Assembly: GCF_001592085.1 (NCBI RefSeq)
Contig: NZ_BCWD01000004.1
Span: 1-64,000 of the forward strand
Source of the DNA: Levilactobacillus senmaizukei DSM 21775 = NBRC 103853
Lineage (GTDB): Bacteria; Bacillota; Bacilli; Lactobacillales; Lactobacillaceae
DNA length: 64,000 nt
Reading direction: 5' to 3'
Position numbers and translations under genes: made by a program. The notes under the pieces were generated by a model. The model searched no databases. It was not told where the DNA came from and worked only from the letters and a program-made list of their open reading frames with translations. Positions 15,374-25,670 of the stretch are shown here, piece by piece. Within the stretch, counting starts at the first letter, position 1. Every line of letters starts with the position of its first letter.

Positions 15374-15388
15374 GTAAACTTAATTTAC
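15374..15388 (+). promoter_or_regulatory. Candidate autoregulatory operator of the TetR gene
   Basis: GTAAA-CTTAA-TTTAC is a near-perfect 15-bp palindrome. It overlaps an extended -10 (TGGTAAACT) 25-39 bp before the TetR-family start, a typical place for self-repression. No -35 match is clear. Confidence 0.45.
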
Positions 15389-15412
15389 AAACAGTTTGAA
15401 AGGACGGCAACT

Positions 15413-16018
15413 ATGAAGCGTGAAGAACAACTATCTCAGACTCATGCGGCCATTTTGGACGCGGCCAGTCGGCAATTCTTGGCACAAGGGTATCAAGGAA
15501 CCTCGACTCGAGATATTGCCAAAGAAGTCGGCATTACTCAACCGGCTTTGTATCACCACTTCAGTGATAAAGAGATCATTTATCTTGAGGTGATTAAGCA
15601 GGTCGGGGCCACGGTTCGTGAGGGAATTAACGCGGCGGTCAAGCAAATTAAAGCTTCTGACGTGTCTGACCCGGTAGCGGCCCTGACGACGGTTACTGAG
15701 GTCCTGACGACCGCACATCCACGAGATGTTTTCACGGTAATTCATGGGAGTTTCAAGTATTTGAAGCCCGAGAATCAACATGCCTTGGGGCAGGTCTTCA
15801 TGCAGGACTACTTATTACCGCTTCAAAAGGTCTTCGAGCTTCCGGTTATGTCACTGCGAGAGGGGCTGCCGGCCAAGGACGCAGCTGCCTTTTATCTGAC
15901 CAGCTTGAGTCCATTGTTCAATACGTTTCACCATGTGGGACCGGCAGATGCCGATCAGCATGAACAGACGCTAGCATTGGTTCGGCTAATTTTGTTTGGC
16001 GTAGCCGTAGAAAAGTAG
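15413..16018 (+). CDS. TetR-family transcriptional regulator
   Basis: A 201-residue regulator. The N-terminal helix-turn-helix is typical of TetR proteins: ILDAASRQFLAQGY, GTSTRDIAKEVGIT, then QPALYHHFSDKE (about residues 13-52). The C-terminal ligand-binding part has no diagnostic motif. ATG 15413 follows GAAAGGAC; an in-frame ATG at 15371 lies in the promoter/operator and is rejected. It is a single gene between the clpC terminator and the rpoB promoter. With no adjacent transporter or enzyme its target is unknown; self-repression via the palindrome at 15374 is plausible. Confidence 0.88.
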   Translation: MKREEQLSQTHAAILDAASRQFLAQGYQGTSTRDIAKEVGITQPALYHHFSDKEIIYLEVIKQVGATVREGINAAVKQIKASDVSDPVAALTTVTEVLTTAHPRDVFTVIHGSFKYLKPENQHALGQVFMQDYLLPLQKVFELPVMSLREGLPAKDAAAFYLTSLSPLFNTFHHVGPADADQHEQTLALVRLILFGVAVEK

Positions 16019-16028
16019 GTCGTCCCTA

Positions 16029-16057
16029 TTGACTTTGGCTTGGTAATTTAGTACTAT
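16029..16057 (+). promoter_or_regulatory. Promoter of rpoB-rpoC
   Basis: TTGACT (16029-16034), 17 bp, TACTAT (16052-16057). It gives a leader of about 190 nt before rpoB. Confidence 0.8.
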
Positions 16058-16128
16058 ATTATTCGTATGCAACTGTGAACTGAAATTGGCCGCGACGATC
16101 TATTGTCCGCCGCAACCGTTATAAGATG

Positions 16129-16166
16129 CCAAAAGCAAACAACTTGTTTGTTTTTGGATTTTTTTT
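16129..16166 (+). terminator. Terminator-like attenuator in the rpoB leader
   Basis: A perfect 12-bp stem (16129-16140 with 16146-16157, one G-T pair), five-base loop, then a T8 run to 16166. It lies after the rpoB promoter and about 90 bp before the start codon, so it can cut off rpoBC transcription rather than end the previous gene. Lactobacillales have a described structured RNA upstream of rpoB (Lacto-rpoB motif), and this leader may be a member. A weak second promoter (TTGTGC 16183, TAACAT 16206) lies beyond it. Confidence 0.75.
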
Positions 16167-16255
16167 GCTAAAAATTCGGAATTTGTGCAATTTGTAATCG
16201 AATTGTAACATTGAGTTTTTAGCCAGTCACAGAATAAATAGGAGAGGTGAACAAC

Positions 16256-19200
16256 TTGGCAGGACACTTAGTTAAATACGGGAAACACCGTACACGCCGG
16301 AGCTATTCGCGGATCAAGGAAGTTCTTGACTTACCTAACTTGATCGAGATTCAAACCAATTCCTACAACTGGTTCCTCGATGAAGGTTTACGCGACATGT
16401 TCGACGACATCATGCCAATCGAAGATTTTCAAGGAAACCTTTCGTTAGAATTCGTTGATTATCAACTACTAGAACCCAAATACACGGTCGATGAAGCCCG
16501 TGAGCACGATGCAAACTATTCAGCACCACTGCATGTGACTCTACGCTTGACGAACCATGAAACGGGCGAAATTAAATCGCAAGATGTTTTCTTTGGTGAC
16601 TTCCCACTGATGACGGCCCAAGGGACCTTTATCATTAACGGGGCAGAACGGGTAATTGTTTCTCAATTAGTCCGGTCACCAGGGGTTTACTTTAATGAAG
16701 ATACTGATAAAAACGGTCGGACGGTCTTTGGCGCAACGGTTATTCCTAACCGTGGGGCTTGGCTGGAATTCGAAACCGATGCTAAGAACGTTTCTTATGT
16801 TCGGATTGACCGGACTCGTAAGATCCCAATGACCGAATTAGTTCGGGCATTAGGGTTTGGTTCCGACGATGAAATCTTAGATATCTTAGGGGATAACGAA
16901 AGTCTTTCCCAAACCTTGGAAAAGGATATTCACAAGAATACCGATGACTCCCGGGTCGAAGAATCTTTGAAGGACATCTACGAACGCCTACGTCCAGGTG
17001 AACCTAAGACGGCCGACTCTTCACGGAGTCTGTTGACTGCTCGGTTCTTTGATCCCAAGCGCTACGACATGGCCCCAGTTGGTCGTTACAAGACTAACAA
17101 GAAGTTGAGCCTGAAGACGCGTCTGTTAGGCCTGACCTTGGCGGAAACCTTAGCTGACCCAGATACTGGTGAAGTTATTGCGCAAAAGGGAACGGTCGTT
17201 GACAAGGATGTTATGAAGACCTTGGCACCATACCTGGACCAAGAAGACTTCAAGATGGTGACTTTCCAACCTTCCGATGAAGCCGTTGTAACGGAACCCT
17301 TGAAGTTACAAATCATTAAGGTTGAATCACCTGACGATCCTGAACAAGAAGTCCCAGTGATTGGGAACGGTAATATTGATATCAAGCTGAAGCACATTCG
17401 CCCAGCCGACATCATCGCTTCCATGAACTACTTCTTTGATTTACAAATTGGCATTGGCAATACCGATGACATTGACCACTTGGGTAACCGGCGGATTCGT
17501 TCCGTGGGTGAACTTCTGCAAAACCAATTCCGGATCGGGTTATCTCGGATGGAACGGGTTGTACGTGAACGGATGTCCATTCAGGATGCTGCGACGGTAA
17601 CGCCACAACAACTGATTAACATTCGACCAGTGGTTGCCTCAATCAAGGAATTCTTTGGTTCTTCACAACTGTCACAATTCATGGATCAAACCAACCCATT
17701 GGGTGAATTAACGCATAAGCGTCGGTTATCTGCCCTTGGGCCTGGTGGTTTGACTCGTGACCGGGCCGGTTATGAAGTCCGGGACGTTCACTACACCCAC
17801 TACGGTCGGATGTGCCCCATTGAAACGCCTGAAGGTCCTAACATTGGTTTGATTAACAGTCTTTCCAGTTACGCCCGGGTTAACAAGTATGGTTTCATTG
17901 AAACGCCATACCGTCGTGTTTCATGGGATACCCACAAGGTTACCGACAAGATCGATTACCTGACGGCTGATGAAGAAGATAACTATGTTGTTGCTCAAGC
18001 CAACACGCCATTGAACGATGACGGTTCATTTGCAACCGACACCATCATGGCCCGTGCTGAAGCTGATAACATTGAAACCAGCGCTGACCGAATTGACTAC
18101 ATGGACGTTTCGCCTAAGCAAGTTGTTGCCGTGGCCACTGCATGTATTCCTTTCTTGGAAAACGACGACTCCAACCGGGCCTTGATGGGTGCGAACATGC
18201 AACGTCAAGCCGTGCCTTTGTTGGACCCACACGCCCCATTAATCGGGACTGGGATTGAATACAAGGCTGCCCATGACTCTGGGGTCGCTTTGATCAGTCA
18301 ACACGAAGGTTCCGTTGAATACGTCGATGCTCGTGAAATTCGGGTTCGTCGTGAAGACGGTGCTTTAGACACTTACAAGCTGATGAAGTTCCGCCGTTCT
18401 AACGGTGGTAAGAACTACAACCAACGTCCAATCGTTAAGGTTGGCGACCACGTCGATAACGATGAGGTCTTGGCTGATGGTCCTTCAATGGAAAATGGTG
18501 AATTGGCCTTAGGTCAAAACCCATTGGTTGCCTTCATGACTTGGCAAGGTTATAACTTCGAAGATGCCATCGCCATTAACGAACGTTTGGTTCGTGACGA
18601 TGTCTACACGTCCATTCATATTGAAGAATATGAATCTGAAGCACGTGACACGAAGTTAGGGCCTGAAGAAATGACGCGTGAAATCCCTAACGTTGGGGAA
18701 GACGCCTTGAAGAACTTGGACGAAGACGGAATTATCCGGATTGGTGCCGAAGTTCAAGACGGCGACATCTTAGTGGGTAAGGTAACGCCTAAGGGAGTTA
18801 CGGAATTATCTGCTGAAGAACGTTTACTCCATGCTATCTTTGGTGAAAAGGCCCGTGAAGTGCGGGATACTTCCCTGAAGGTTCCACACGGTGGTGGCGG
18901 GATTATCCAGGACGTTAAGATCTTCACACGTGAAAACGGTGATGAACTTTCTCCTGGTGTTAACATGATGGTTCGAGTTTATATTGCTCAAAAGCGTAAG
19001 CTCCAAGTTGGTGACAAGATGTCCGGGCGGCATGGTAACAAGGGGACGGTTTCCGTTGTGATCCCTGAAGAAGATATGCCATACATGCCAGACGGGACGC
19101 CAATCGACATCATGCTGAGCCCAATGGGTGTGCCTTCCCGGATGAACATCGGGCAAGTGCTCGAACTCCACTTGGGGATGGCTGCACGTAAGTTAGGTAT

Positions 19201-19870
19201 TCACATGGCAACACCAGTCTTTGATGGTGCCCAAGATACTGACATCTGGGACGCTGTTAAGGAAGCTGGGATGGCTTCAGATGCCAAGACGGTTCTTTAC
19301 GATGGCCGGACTGGTGAACCATTCGACAAGCGAGTTGCGGTTGGTGTCATGAACTACTTGAAGTTGGCCCACATGGTTGACGACAAGATGCATGCCCGTT
19401 CAATTGGACCTTACTCATTGGTTACCCAACAACCCCTCGGTGGGAAAGCACAATTTGGTGGCCAACGGTTTGGTGAAATGGAAGTCTGGGCCTTGGAAGC
19501 TTACGGTGCCGCTTATACGCTACAAGAAATCTTAACGTACAAGTCTGATGACGTGGTTGGTCGGGTTAAGACCTACGAAGCCATCGTTAAGGGCGATCCA
19601 ATTCCAAAGCCTGGTGTTCCAGAATCCTTCCGTGTCTTGGTTAAGGAATTACAATCCTTAGGTCTGGACATGAAGGTCTTAAATGGTAATAAAGAAGAAA
19701 TCGAACTCCGCGATATGGATGACGATGATGACGATGTTGTTAACGTGGATGCTTTGAGTAAGTATGCTCAACAACAGGAAGAGCAACGTGAAGCGCAAGC
19801 TCAGACTGATGATAGCGCCGCAGCAGCAAAGCCAGTTAAAAACGAAAGTCAACCGAACACACAAGACTAA
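16256..19870 (+). CDS. rpoB: DNA-directed RNA polymerase subunit beta
   Basis: A 1204-residue catalytic subunit. The start TTG 16256 gives [12 protein letters not shown], matching the usual Firmicutes N-terminus, and GGAGAGG is 8 bp upstream; GTG 16247 overlaps that site. The rifampicin-binding cluster (about 17658-17750) reads [23 protein letters not shown] and keeps the sensitive-type Asp, His and Ser. Further blocks such as GRHGNKG and the C-terminal [14 protein letters not shown] pair with beta-prime. The C-terminus ends in an acidic, glutamine-rich tail after a run of seven aspartates and asparagines. Co-transcribed with rpoC, 21 bp downstream. Confidence 0.99.
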   Translation: MAGHLVKYGKHRTRRSYSRIKEVLDLPNLIEIQTNSYNWFLDEGLRDMFDDIMPIEDFQGNLSLEFVDYQLLEPKYTVDEAREHDANYSAPLHVTLRLTNHETGEIKSQDVFFGDFPLMTAQGTFIINGAERVIVSQLVRSPGVYFNEDTDKNGRTVFGATVIPNRGAWLEFETDAKNVSYVRIDRTRKIPMTELVRALGFGSDDEILDILGDNESLSQTLEKDIHKNTDDSRVEESLKDIYERLRPGEPKTADSSRSLLTARFFDPKRYDMAPVGRYKTNKKLSLKTRLLGLTLAETLADPDTGEVIAQKGTVVDKDVMKTLAPYLDQEDFKMVTFQPSDEAVVTEPLKLQIIKVESPDDPEQEVPVIGNGNIDIKLKHIRPADIIASMNYFFDLQIGIGNTDDIDHLGNRRIRSVGELLQNQFRIGLSRMERVVRERMSIQDAATVTPQQLINIRPVVASIKEFFGSSQLSQFMDQTNPLGELTHKRRLSALGPGGLTRDRAGYEVRDVHYTHYGRMCPIETPEGPNIGLINSLSSYARVNKYGFIETPYRRVSWDTHKVTDKIDYLTADEEDNYVVAQANTPLNDDGSFATDTIMARAEADNIETSADRIDYMDVSPKQVVAVATACIPFLENDDSNRALMGANMQRQAVPLLDPHAPLIGTGIEYKAAHDSGVALISQHEGSVEYVDAREIRVRREDGALDTYKLMKFRRSNGGKNYNQRPIVKVGDHVDNDEVLADGPSMENGELALGQNPLVAFMTWQGYNFEDAIAINERLVRDDVYTSIHIEEYESEARDTKLGPEEMTREIPNVGEDALKNLDEDGIIRIGAEVQDGDILVGKVTPKGVTELSAEERLLHAIFGEKAREVRDTSLKVPHGGGGIIQDVKIFTRENGDELSPGVNMMVRVYIAQKRKLQVGDKMSGRHGNKGTVSVVIPEEDMPYMPDGTPIDIMLSPMGVPSRMNIGQVLELHLGMAARKLGIHMATPVFDGAQDTDIWDAVKEAGMASDAKTVLYDGRTGEPFDKRVAVGVMNYLKLAHMVDDKMHARSIGPYSLVTQQPLGGKAQFGGQRFGEMEVWALEAYGAAYTLQEILTYKSDDVVGRVKTYEAIVKGDPIPKPGVPESFRVLVKELQSLGLDMKVLNGNKEEIELRDMDDDDDDVVNVDALSKYAQQQEEQREAQAQTDDSAAAAKPVKNESQPNTQD

Positions 19871-19891
19871 TTAATAAGGGAGGTCGCTTCT

Positions 19892-22800
19892 TTGGTCGAT
19901 GTCAATAAGTTCGAAAGCATGCAGATCGGGCTTGCTTCACCAGATAAGATCCGTAGTTGGTCTTACGGCGAAGTCAAGAAGCCCGAAACCATCAACTACC
20001 GGACGTTGAAGCCTGAAAAAGATGGGCTGTTCGACGAGCGGATCTTTGGTCCTACTAAGGACTGGGAATGTGCTTGTGGTAAGTACAAGCGGATCCGTTA
20101 CAAGGGTGTCGTTTGTGACCGTTGTGGGGTTGAAGTTACCCGTTCTAAGGTTCGTCGTGAACGGATGGGCCATATCGAATTGGCTGCTCCAGTAACTCAC
20201 ATCTGGTACTTTAAGGGAATCCCAAGCCGGATGGGCTTGGTTCTTGATATGAGCCCACGGGCTTTGGAAGAAATCATTTACTTTGCATCCTACGTCGTCT
20301 TAGATCCTGGTAACACGCCACTCGAAAGGAAGCAATTACTTTCCGAACGTGATTACCGTGACAAGCTCGTAGAATACGGTAGTGACGCCTTCAAGGCTGA
20401 AATGGGTGCCGAAGCCATCAAGAAATTATTGATGGCCGTAGACTTAGATAAAGAGGTCACGGAATTAAAGGAAGAGTTGAAGGAAGCTACTGGTCAAAAG
20501 CGGACGCGTGCTGTTCGTCGTTTGGACATCTTGGAAGCCTTCGTTACATCTGGTAACCGTCCCGAATGGATGGTTATGGATGCTATTCCGGTTATTCCAC
20601 CTGATTTACGACCAATGGTACAACTCGAAGGTGGGCGTTTTGCAACGTCTGACCTGAACGACTTGTACCGGCGGGTTATCAACCGGAACAGCCGGTTGAA
20701 GCGTTTGTTGGACTTAAATGCTCCTGGGATTATCGTTCAAAACGAAAAGCGGATGTTACAAGAAGCCGTTGACGCCTTGATCGATAACGGTCGTCGTGGC
20801 CGTCCAGTTGCTGGTCCTGGTAACCGTCCTTTGAAGTCTCTTTCACACATGTTGAAAGGGAAGCAAGGTCGGTTCCGTCAAAACTTGTTAGGAAAGCGGG
20901 TTGACTACTCTGGTCGTTCCGTTATTGACGTTGGTCCTTCCCTCAAGTTCAACCAAATGGGCTTGCCAGTTCCAATGGCTTTGGAATTATTCCGGCCATT
21001 CATCATGAAGGAATTGGTTGCTCGTGGTTTGGCTTCTAACATCAAGAATGCCAAGCGCCAGATTGACCGTGAAGATGACGATGTCTTTAACGTTTTGGAA
21101 GATGTCATCAAGGAACACCCAGTTCTGTTAAACCGGGCCCCTACGCTTCACCGTTTAGGGATTCAAGCGTTTGAACCCGTTCTGGTTAGTGGTAAAGCTA
21201 TGCGTCTTCACCCATTAGCCTGTGAAGCTTACAACGCCGATTTCGATGGGGACCAAATGGCGATCCACGTTCCGTTATCTGACGAAGCCCAAGCTGAAGC
21301 CCGTCTGCTGATGCTAGCCGCTCACCATATCCTGGCGCCTGCCAGTGGTAAGCCCGTGGTTGCACCTTCTCAAGATATGGTTATCGGGAACTACTACTTG
21401 ACGATGGAAGAAACTGCTCGTGAAGGGGAAGGCATGATCTTTACCGACCTCAACGAAGCGGTTCTGGCCTACCGAAATGGTTTAGTTCACTGGCACTCAC
21501 GAGTTGGGGTTCAAGTATCCTCAATGCCTGACAAACCTTTCACCGATGAACAACGTGGTAAGATTATGGTCACGGCGGTTGGAAAGTTAATCTTCAACAA
21601 CATTTTGCCAAAATCATTCCCATACCTGAACGAACCAACGAGTACGAACTTGAACGGTTACGTTCCGGACAAGTACTTCTTGGATGCTGGTGAAGATATC
21701 CATGATTACTTGCAAAATGCAACGTTGATTGGCCCATTCAAGAAGGGATTCTTGAGTGATATCATCGCCGCCGTTTACCAACAATACAAGGTTACGGCTA
21801 CTTCAGAATTGTTGGACCGGATCAAGGACCTAGGTTACAACGAGTCAACGAAGTCTGGTTTGACGGTCGGGATTTCCGATGTGACTGACTTGAAAGAAAA
21901 GCCAGAAATCATTGACGAAGCCCACAAGCAAGTTAAGACCGTGACGAAGCAATTCCGTCGTGGACTGATTACCGACCACGAACGTTACGAACGGGTTATT
22001 GGTATCTGGAACGATGCCAAGGACGACATTCAAAACGCCTTGATTCATAGCTTCGAGCAACAGAACCCAATCTTTATGATGAGTGATTCTGGTGCCCGGG
22101 GGAACATTTCCAACTTTACGCAACTTGCCGGGATGCGTGGCTTGATGGCCGCTCCTAGTGGTGACATCATGGAGCTGCCTATCACGTCTAACTTCCGTGA
22201 GGGACTGACGGTTATGGAAATGTTCATTTCGACCCACGGTGCTCGTAAAGGGATGACCGATACGGCGCTGAAGACTGCCAACTCAGGTTACTTGACTCGG
22301 CGGTTGGTCGATGTTGCCCAAGACGTTATCATTCGTGAAAAGGATTGTGGGACTGACCGTGGTTTGACGATTCGGGCCATTACCGATGGTAACGAAATGA
22401 TTGAACCACTCTACGACCGGATCTTGGGCCGTTACACGCAGAAGTCGGTGGTTGACCCACAAACTGGCGATGTGATTGTTTCTAAGAACCAAATGATTGT
22501 GGAAGACACTGCTCAACAAATTGTCGATGCTGGTGTTGAAGAAGTCACGATCCGTTCCGCCTTTACTTGCAACACGGAACACGGTGTTTGTGAGCATTGT
22601 TACGGCCGGAACATGGCTACTGGTGACGAAGTTGAAGTTGGTGAAGCCGTTGGTACGGTTGCCGCTCAATCTATCGGTGAACCAGGGACCCAATTGACCA
22701 TGCGGAACTTCCATACCGGTGGTGTTGCCGGGAACGAAGATATTACCCAAGGGCTTCCTCGTGTTCAAGAATTATTTGAATCTCGGAACCCTAAAGGTAA

Positions 22801-23539
22801 AGCTGAAATTACTGAAGTTACTGGGACGGTTGAATCAATCGAAGAAAACCCAGCTGAACGGACGAAGGAAGTTACCATTAAGGGTGAGGCTGACACTCGG
22901 AGTTACACGTTACCAATCACGGCCCGTATGCGGGTCACTGAAGGTGACTTTATCCACCGTGGTGCTGCCTTGAACTATGGGTCTGTCGATCCTAAGGAAC
23001 TTCTTCGTGTTCGCGATGTCTTGTCTACTGAAACTTACATCTTGGGTGAAGTTCAACGAGTTTACCGGATGCAAGGTGTTGCTATCAGTGATAAGCACGT
23101 TGAAATCATGGTTCGGCAAATGTTACGTAAGGTTCGGATCATGGATCCGGGCGATACGGACGTTCTGCCTGGTACCTTGATGGATATTCAAGACTTCCGT
23201 CGTGCAAACTACCAGACGTTGATCGATGGTGGCATTGCTGCTACCGCTCGTCCTGTTATCTTGGGGATTACCAAGGCTGCCTTGGAAACAAACAGTTTCT
23301 TATCAGCCGCATCCTTCCAAGAAACAACTCGTGTCTTGACCGATGCTGCTATTCGGGGCAAGAACGACCCATTGGTTGGTTTGAAGGAAAACGTTATTAT
23401 TGGGAAGATCATTCCTGCCGGGACTGGGATGCCAGATTACCGTCAGATCAAGCCCAAAGAAGTTGGCGGTACGTCAACCGAAGGCGTTTACTCCATCAGC
23501 GACTTAGAGAAGCAAATGCAAGAAGATTCACAAATTTAA
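19892..23539 (+). CDS. rpoC: DNA-directed RNA polymerase subunit beta'
   Basis: A 1215-residue subunit holding the catalytic magnesium. N-terminal zinc ribbon CACGKYK...CDRCG, the active-site NADFDGDQM (near 21233), the bridge-helix and trigger-loop region ([19 protein letters not shown]), and the second zinc motif [13 protein letters not shown] are all present. The start is TTG 19892 with GGGAGG 8 bp upstream. With alpha, beta and sigma it forms RNA polymerase. A strong terminator follows; it is not joined to rpsL because a minus-strand gene intervenes. Confidence 0.99.
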   Translation: MVDVNKFESMQIGLASPDKIRSWSYGEVKKPETINYRTLKPEKDGLFDERIFGPTKDWECACGKYKRIRYKGVVCDRCGVEVTRSKVRRERMGHIELAAPVTHIWYFKGIPSRMGLVLDMSPRALEEIIYFASYVVLDPGNTPLERKQLLSERDYRDKLVEYGSDAFKAEMGAEAIKKLLMAVDLDKEVTELKEELKEATGQKRTRAVRRLDILEAFVTSGNRPEWMVMDAIPVIPPDLRPMVQLEGGRFATSDLNDLYRRVINRNSRLKRLLDLNAPGIIVQNEKRMLQEAVDALIDNGRRGRPVAGPGNRPLKSLSHMLKGKQGRFRQNLLGKRVDYSGRSVIDVGPSLKFNQMGLPVPMALELFRPFIMKELVARGLASNIKNAKRQIDREDDDVFNVLEDVIKEHPVLLNRAPTLHRLGIQAFEPVLVSGKAMRLHPLACEAYNADFDGDQMAIHVPLSDEAQAEARLLMLAAHHILAPASGKPVVAPSQDMVIGNYYLTMEETAREGEGMIFTDLNEAVLAYRNGLVHWHSRVGVQVSSMPDKPFTDEQRGKIMVTAVGKLIFNNILPKSFPYLNEPTSTNLNGYVPDKYFLDAGEDIHDYLQNATLIGPFKKGFLSDIIAAVYQQYKVTATSELLDRIKDLGYNESTKSGLTVGISDVTDLKEKPEIIDEAHKQVKTVTKQFRRGLITDHERYERVIGIWNDAKDDIQNALIHSFEQQNPIFMMSDSGARGNISNFTQLAGMRGLMAAPSGDIMELPITSNFREGLTVMEMFISTHGARKGMTDTALKTANSGYLTRRLVDVAQDVIIREKDCGTDRGLTIRAITDGNEMIEPLYDRILGRYTQKSVVDPQTGDVIVSKNQMIVEDTAQQIVDAGVEEVTIRSAFTCNTEHGVCEHCYGRNMATGDEVEVGEAVGTVAAQSIGEPGTQLTMRNFHTGGVAGNEDITQGLPRVQELFESRNPKGKAEITEVTGTVESIEENPAERTKEVTIKGEADTRSYTLPITARMRVTEGDFIHRGAALNYGSVDPKELLRVRDVLSTETYILGEVQRVYRMQGVAISDKHVEIMVRQMLRKVRIMDPGDTDVLPGTLMDIQDFRRANYQTLIDGGIAATARPVILGITKAALETNSFLSAASFQETTRVLTDAAIRGKNDPLVGLKENVIIGKIIPAGTGMPDYRQIKPKEVGGTSTEGVYSISDLEKQMQEDSQI

Positions 23540-23560
23540 TCGCAACCGTGGTTAAAGTTC

Positions 23561-23593
23561 AAAAGAACCCGCCATTTGGTGGGTTCTTTTTTG
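23561..23593. terminator. Bidirectional terminator between rpoC and comC
   Basis: AAAAGAACCCGCC (23561-23573) pairs with GGTGGGTTCTTTT and continues into T6. The A run on the 5' side lets it act on the minus strand too. Confidence 0.9.
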
Positions 23594-23598
23594 TTTGC

Positions 23599-24243
23599 TC
23601 ATAGCCACCACATGATGGCGCTCAGGGTTAGCCAGGGAATGAAGGCCTGCCGTCGCTGGTTATTGCCATGTGTGACCAAAGCCATTAAACATGCTGAAGC
23701 AAGCCAGGGTCCAAGCATTTCAAGGCCGAAAATTAGTGTATATTGCAGAATCAGGTCGACATCGCCATCACCTAGCAGTGGGTGAGACCAGTGTTGCCAA
23801 GCAAAGTGGCCGATGGTGGTGAACAGGACTAGGGTGAGGAATAATGGTGGCCGATCACCGACGCTGAGATACAAGCCCATATAGCTAATCCAGCCAGGGA
23901 AGGTGAGGGAGACTCGGTCACACAGTGCCGCGTAACTCCACATGATCAGCCAGGTTACAACCAACAAGCTATGGCTATTCCCGATGGTGGTTGCCAGGAT
24001 GCCGATGGTGACCTCCACGAACAGACTGATTGGACTTAGACGGGTCTTGCAGTAAAAGCAGCGGCCGCGAAGAGCGATAAAACTGACGATTGGCCAGAGT
24101 TGCCAGTGGGGGAGAGCTTGATGACAAATATCACAGTGAGAACGGGGCCACCAGGCAGATTCCCCCTGCGTGTAGCGAATAGCTAGGGCCATGGCGGTCG
24201 ACCCCAGGCACGTTCCGTAAATAAATAAGAAAAAAGTCATCAT
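23599..24243 (-). CDS. comC: Prepilin peptidase / N-methyltransferase, ComC type
   Basis: A 214-residue membrane protein of the A24 aspartic peptidase family. It has two CxxC pairs (CDIC and CFYC, about residues 43-72) in the first cytoplasmic domain, then about six transmembrane helices. The two catalytic aspartates are in CDRVSLTFP and in the GxGD motif (GDGDVDL). It cleaves and methylates type IV-like prepilins, such as ComGC of the competence pseudopilus. The start is the ATG at 24243 (the first of two adjacent ATG codons), preceded on the minus strand by GAGGTG. No com pilin operon is in the window. Inserted between rpoC and rpsL on the opposite strand. Confidence 0.88.
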   Translation of the reverse strand: MMTFFLFIYGTCLGSTAMALAIRYTQGESAWWPRSHCDICHQALPHWQLWPIVSFIALRGRCFYCKTRLSPISLFVEVTIGILATTIGNSHSLLVVTWLIMWSYAALCDRVSLTFPGWISYMGLYLSVGDRPPLFLTLVLFTTIGHFAWQHWSHPLLGDGDVDLILQYTLIFGLEMLGPWLASACLMALVTHGNNQRRQAFIPWLTLSAIMWWL

Positions 24244-24312
24244 TAGGTTCACCTCGAAGGTACCTCCGACAACGGCTCGGAATTCTTTGTGGGTAATTGC
24301 CAGAAACGGTTG

Positions 24313-24341
24313 TTGACAGGGCATTTCTGGCATGGTATTCT
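24313..24341 (+). promoter_or_regulatory. Promoter of rpsL-rpsG-fusA
   Basis: Consensus TTGACA (24313-24318), 17 bp, TATTCT (24336-24341) with extended TG. Transcription starts near 24348, giving a leader of about 170 nt. The comC start on the other strand is only 70 bp away. Confidence 0.88.
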
Positions 24342-24377
24342 ATTAAAGGTGCTTTTCGCAGACAGGTCTCGGGTATT

Positions 24378-24450
24378 CACTACCAGACATGCTGACTGAC
24401 GGTGAGAAGGACACTTCAATTGAATCCTCTTCTGGGTGGCTTTTTTCTTT
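24378..24450 (+). terminator. Terminator-like element in the rpsL leader
   Basis: CAC plus CCAGA (24378-24387, two-base bulge) pairs with TCTGG plus GTG (24431-24438). The stem encloses a further hairpin around the palindrome TTCAATTGAA and is followed by T6CT3. Because it follows the promoter, it is a candidate attenuator. A second hairpin (TCTAGA 24450-24455 with TCTAGA 24488-24493) lies between it and the rpsL ribosome-binding site. Confidence 0.55.
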
Positions 24451-24520
24451 CTAGAAAAATGAACCACCTGGATGTGTGGACTTACACTCTAGAATGACTA
24501 AAGAAAGGAGGACTATTTAG

Positions 24521-24934
24521 ATGCCTACTATCAACCAATTGGTGCGTAAAGGTCGTAAATCTAAAAGTTCTAAATCAGATGCCCCAGCTTTAAACTTCGG
24601 GTATAACAGTTTCAAGAAAGCTCAAGTTAAGAATCCAGCTCCACAAAAGCGCGGGGTTGCTACTCGTGTCGGTACCATGACGCCAAAGAAGCCTAACTCA
24701 GCTTTACGGAAATATGCACGTGTACGGTTGTCAAACTTAATTGAAGTGACTGCTTACATTCCTGGTATTGGCCACAACTTGCAAGAACATAGTGTTGTGC
24801 TTATCCGGGGCGGCCGGGTAAAGGATTTACCTGGGGTTCGTTACCACGTTATTCGTGGGGCCCTCGATACTGCCGGGGTTACTGACCGTCGTCAAGGTCG
24901 TTCCAAGTATGGGACTAAGAAGCCTAAGGGCTAG
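24521..24934 (+). CDS. rpsL: 30S ribosomal protein S12
   Basis: A 137-residue decoding-centre protein with the conserved blocks [17 protein letters not shown] and [20 protein letters not shown]. Both lysines where streptomycin-resistance changes usually occur (in PKKPNS and in RVKDLPG) are wild type. The length matches the longer Firmicutes form. ATG 24521 follows AAAGGAGG. First gene of the str-type operon rpsL-rpsG-fusA; tuf is not attached here. Confidence 0.99.
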   Translation: MPTINQLVRKGRKSKSSKSDAPALNFGYNSFKKAQVKNPAPQKRGVATRVGTMTPKKPNSALRKYARVRLSNLIEVTAYIPGIGHNLQEHSVVLIRGGRVKDLPGVRYHVIRGALDTAGVTDRRQGRSKYGTKKPKG

Positions 24935-24954
24935 ACCGAGATCGAAATTTAGGG

Positions 24955-24980
24955 TCGTTTGCACGGTTCCCGTCAAACGA
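24955..24980 (+). other. Hairpin in the rpsL-rpsG spacer
   Basis: TCGTTTG (24955-24961) pairs perfectly with CAAACGA (24974-24980), 30 bp before the rpsG start and without a T tract. S7 regulates translation at this spacer in some bacteria, so it may be an S7 site; this is inference from position only. Confidence 0.45.
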
Positions 24981-25012
24981 TCTGTAACAGCATTTCAAGG
25001 AGGATATTAACA

Positions 25013-25483
25013 ATGCCTAGAAAAGGAAACGTACAAAAGCGTGAAGTCCTTCCTGATCCAATTTACAATTCAAAGTTGGTCACTCGTCTGATCAACCACA
25101 CGATGATGGATGGGAAACGTGGTACTTCAACTAAAATCATTTATGGTGCATTTGACATCATTAAGAACGAAACCGGTAACGATCCAGTGGAAGTCTTCGA
25201 AGAAGCAATGAAGAACGTTATGCCAGTCTTGGAAGTTAAGGCTCGGCGTGTTGGTGGGTCAAACTACCAAGTTCCAATCGAAGTTCGTCCAGACCGTCGG
25301 ACTACTTTAGGCCTTCGGTGGATGGTGCAGTATTCTCGTCTTCGTGGCGAACATACGATGGTTGAACGACTTGCTCGTGAAATCATGGATGCTGCTAACA
25401 ATACGGGTGCAGCTGTTAAGAAGCGTGAAGACACTCACCGGATGGCTGATGCCAACCGTGCCTTCGCTCACTACCGTTGGTAG
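25013..25483 (+). CDS. rpsG: 30S ribosomal protein S7
   Basis: A 156-residue primary 16S rRNA-binding protein that nucleates the 30S head, beginning [16 protein letters not shown] and ending with the typical FAHYRW. ATG 25013 follows AAGGAGGAT; the frame is open further upstream but without a start signal. Second gene of the str operon. Confidence 0.99.
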   Translation: MPRKGNVQKREVLPDPIYNSKLVTRLINHTMMDGKRGTSTKIIYGAFDIIKNETGNDPVEVFEEAMKNVMPVLEVKARRVGGSNYQVPIEVRPDRRTTLGLRWMVQYSRLRGEHTMVERLAREIMDAANNTGAAVKKREDTHRMADANRAFAHYRW

Positions 25484-25586
25484 GAAGCACCTGTTGCACT
25501 GCGTTGCCCACAGTGTGATAAAATGTTGGAGCGGAATGTTGTTAACATTCTCGTCTCTGGCTTAAGGGAGTAATCCTTTAATCGAG

Positions 25587-25627
25587 AGGTGGCTACTAAA
25601 TCAATATGATGATGGTAGCCACCTTTT
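25587..25627 (+). terminator. Terminator-like hairpin before fusA
   Basis: AGGTGGCTAC (25587-25596) has a perfect 9-bp complement GTAGCCACC (25615-25623), followed by TTTT. It lies in the 187-bp rpsG-fusA spacer and could partly uncouple fusA from rpsL-rpsG. A weak promoter-like pair, TTGCAC (25494) and GATAAA (25517), 17 bp apart, lies before it, along with a small hairpin GAATGTT/AACATTC. Confidence 0.6.
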
Positions 25628-25670
25628 GGCACAATCTACGATCAATTTTGAGAGGAGTTACACATTAATC

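Noticed and set aside
16019-16255. Very short peptide frame ATGCAACTGTGA in the rpoB leader as a leader peptide
   Set aside because: Only three codons, no Shine-Dalgarno and no enriched codon; attenuation by a leader peptide is not supported.
17658-17750. Possible rifampicin-resistance changes in rpoB
   Set aside because: The cluster carries the normal Asp, His and Ser residues of sensitive enzymes.
24460-24498. Twelve-codon frame in the rpsL leader
   Set aside because: No ribosome-binding site; it falls within the TCTAGA hairpin.
24521-24934. Possible streptomycin-resistance changes in rpsL
   Set aside because: Both key lysines are present; nothing unusual.
25626-25670. N-terminal extension of EF-G by 15 codons
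   Set aside because: The ribosome-binding site lies inside it and the conserved N-terminus begins at ATG 25671.
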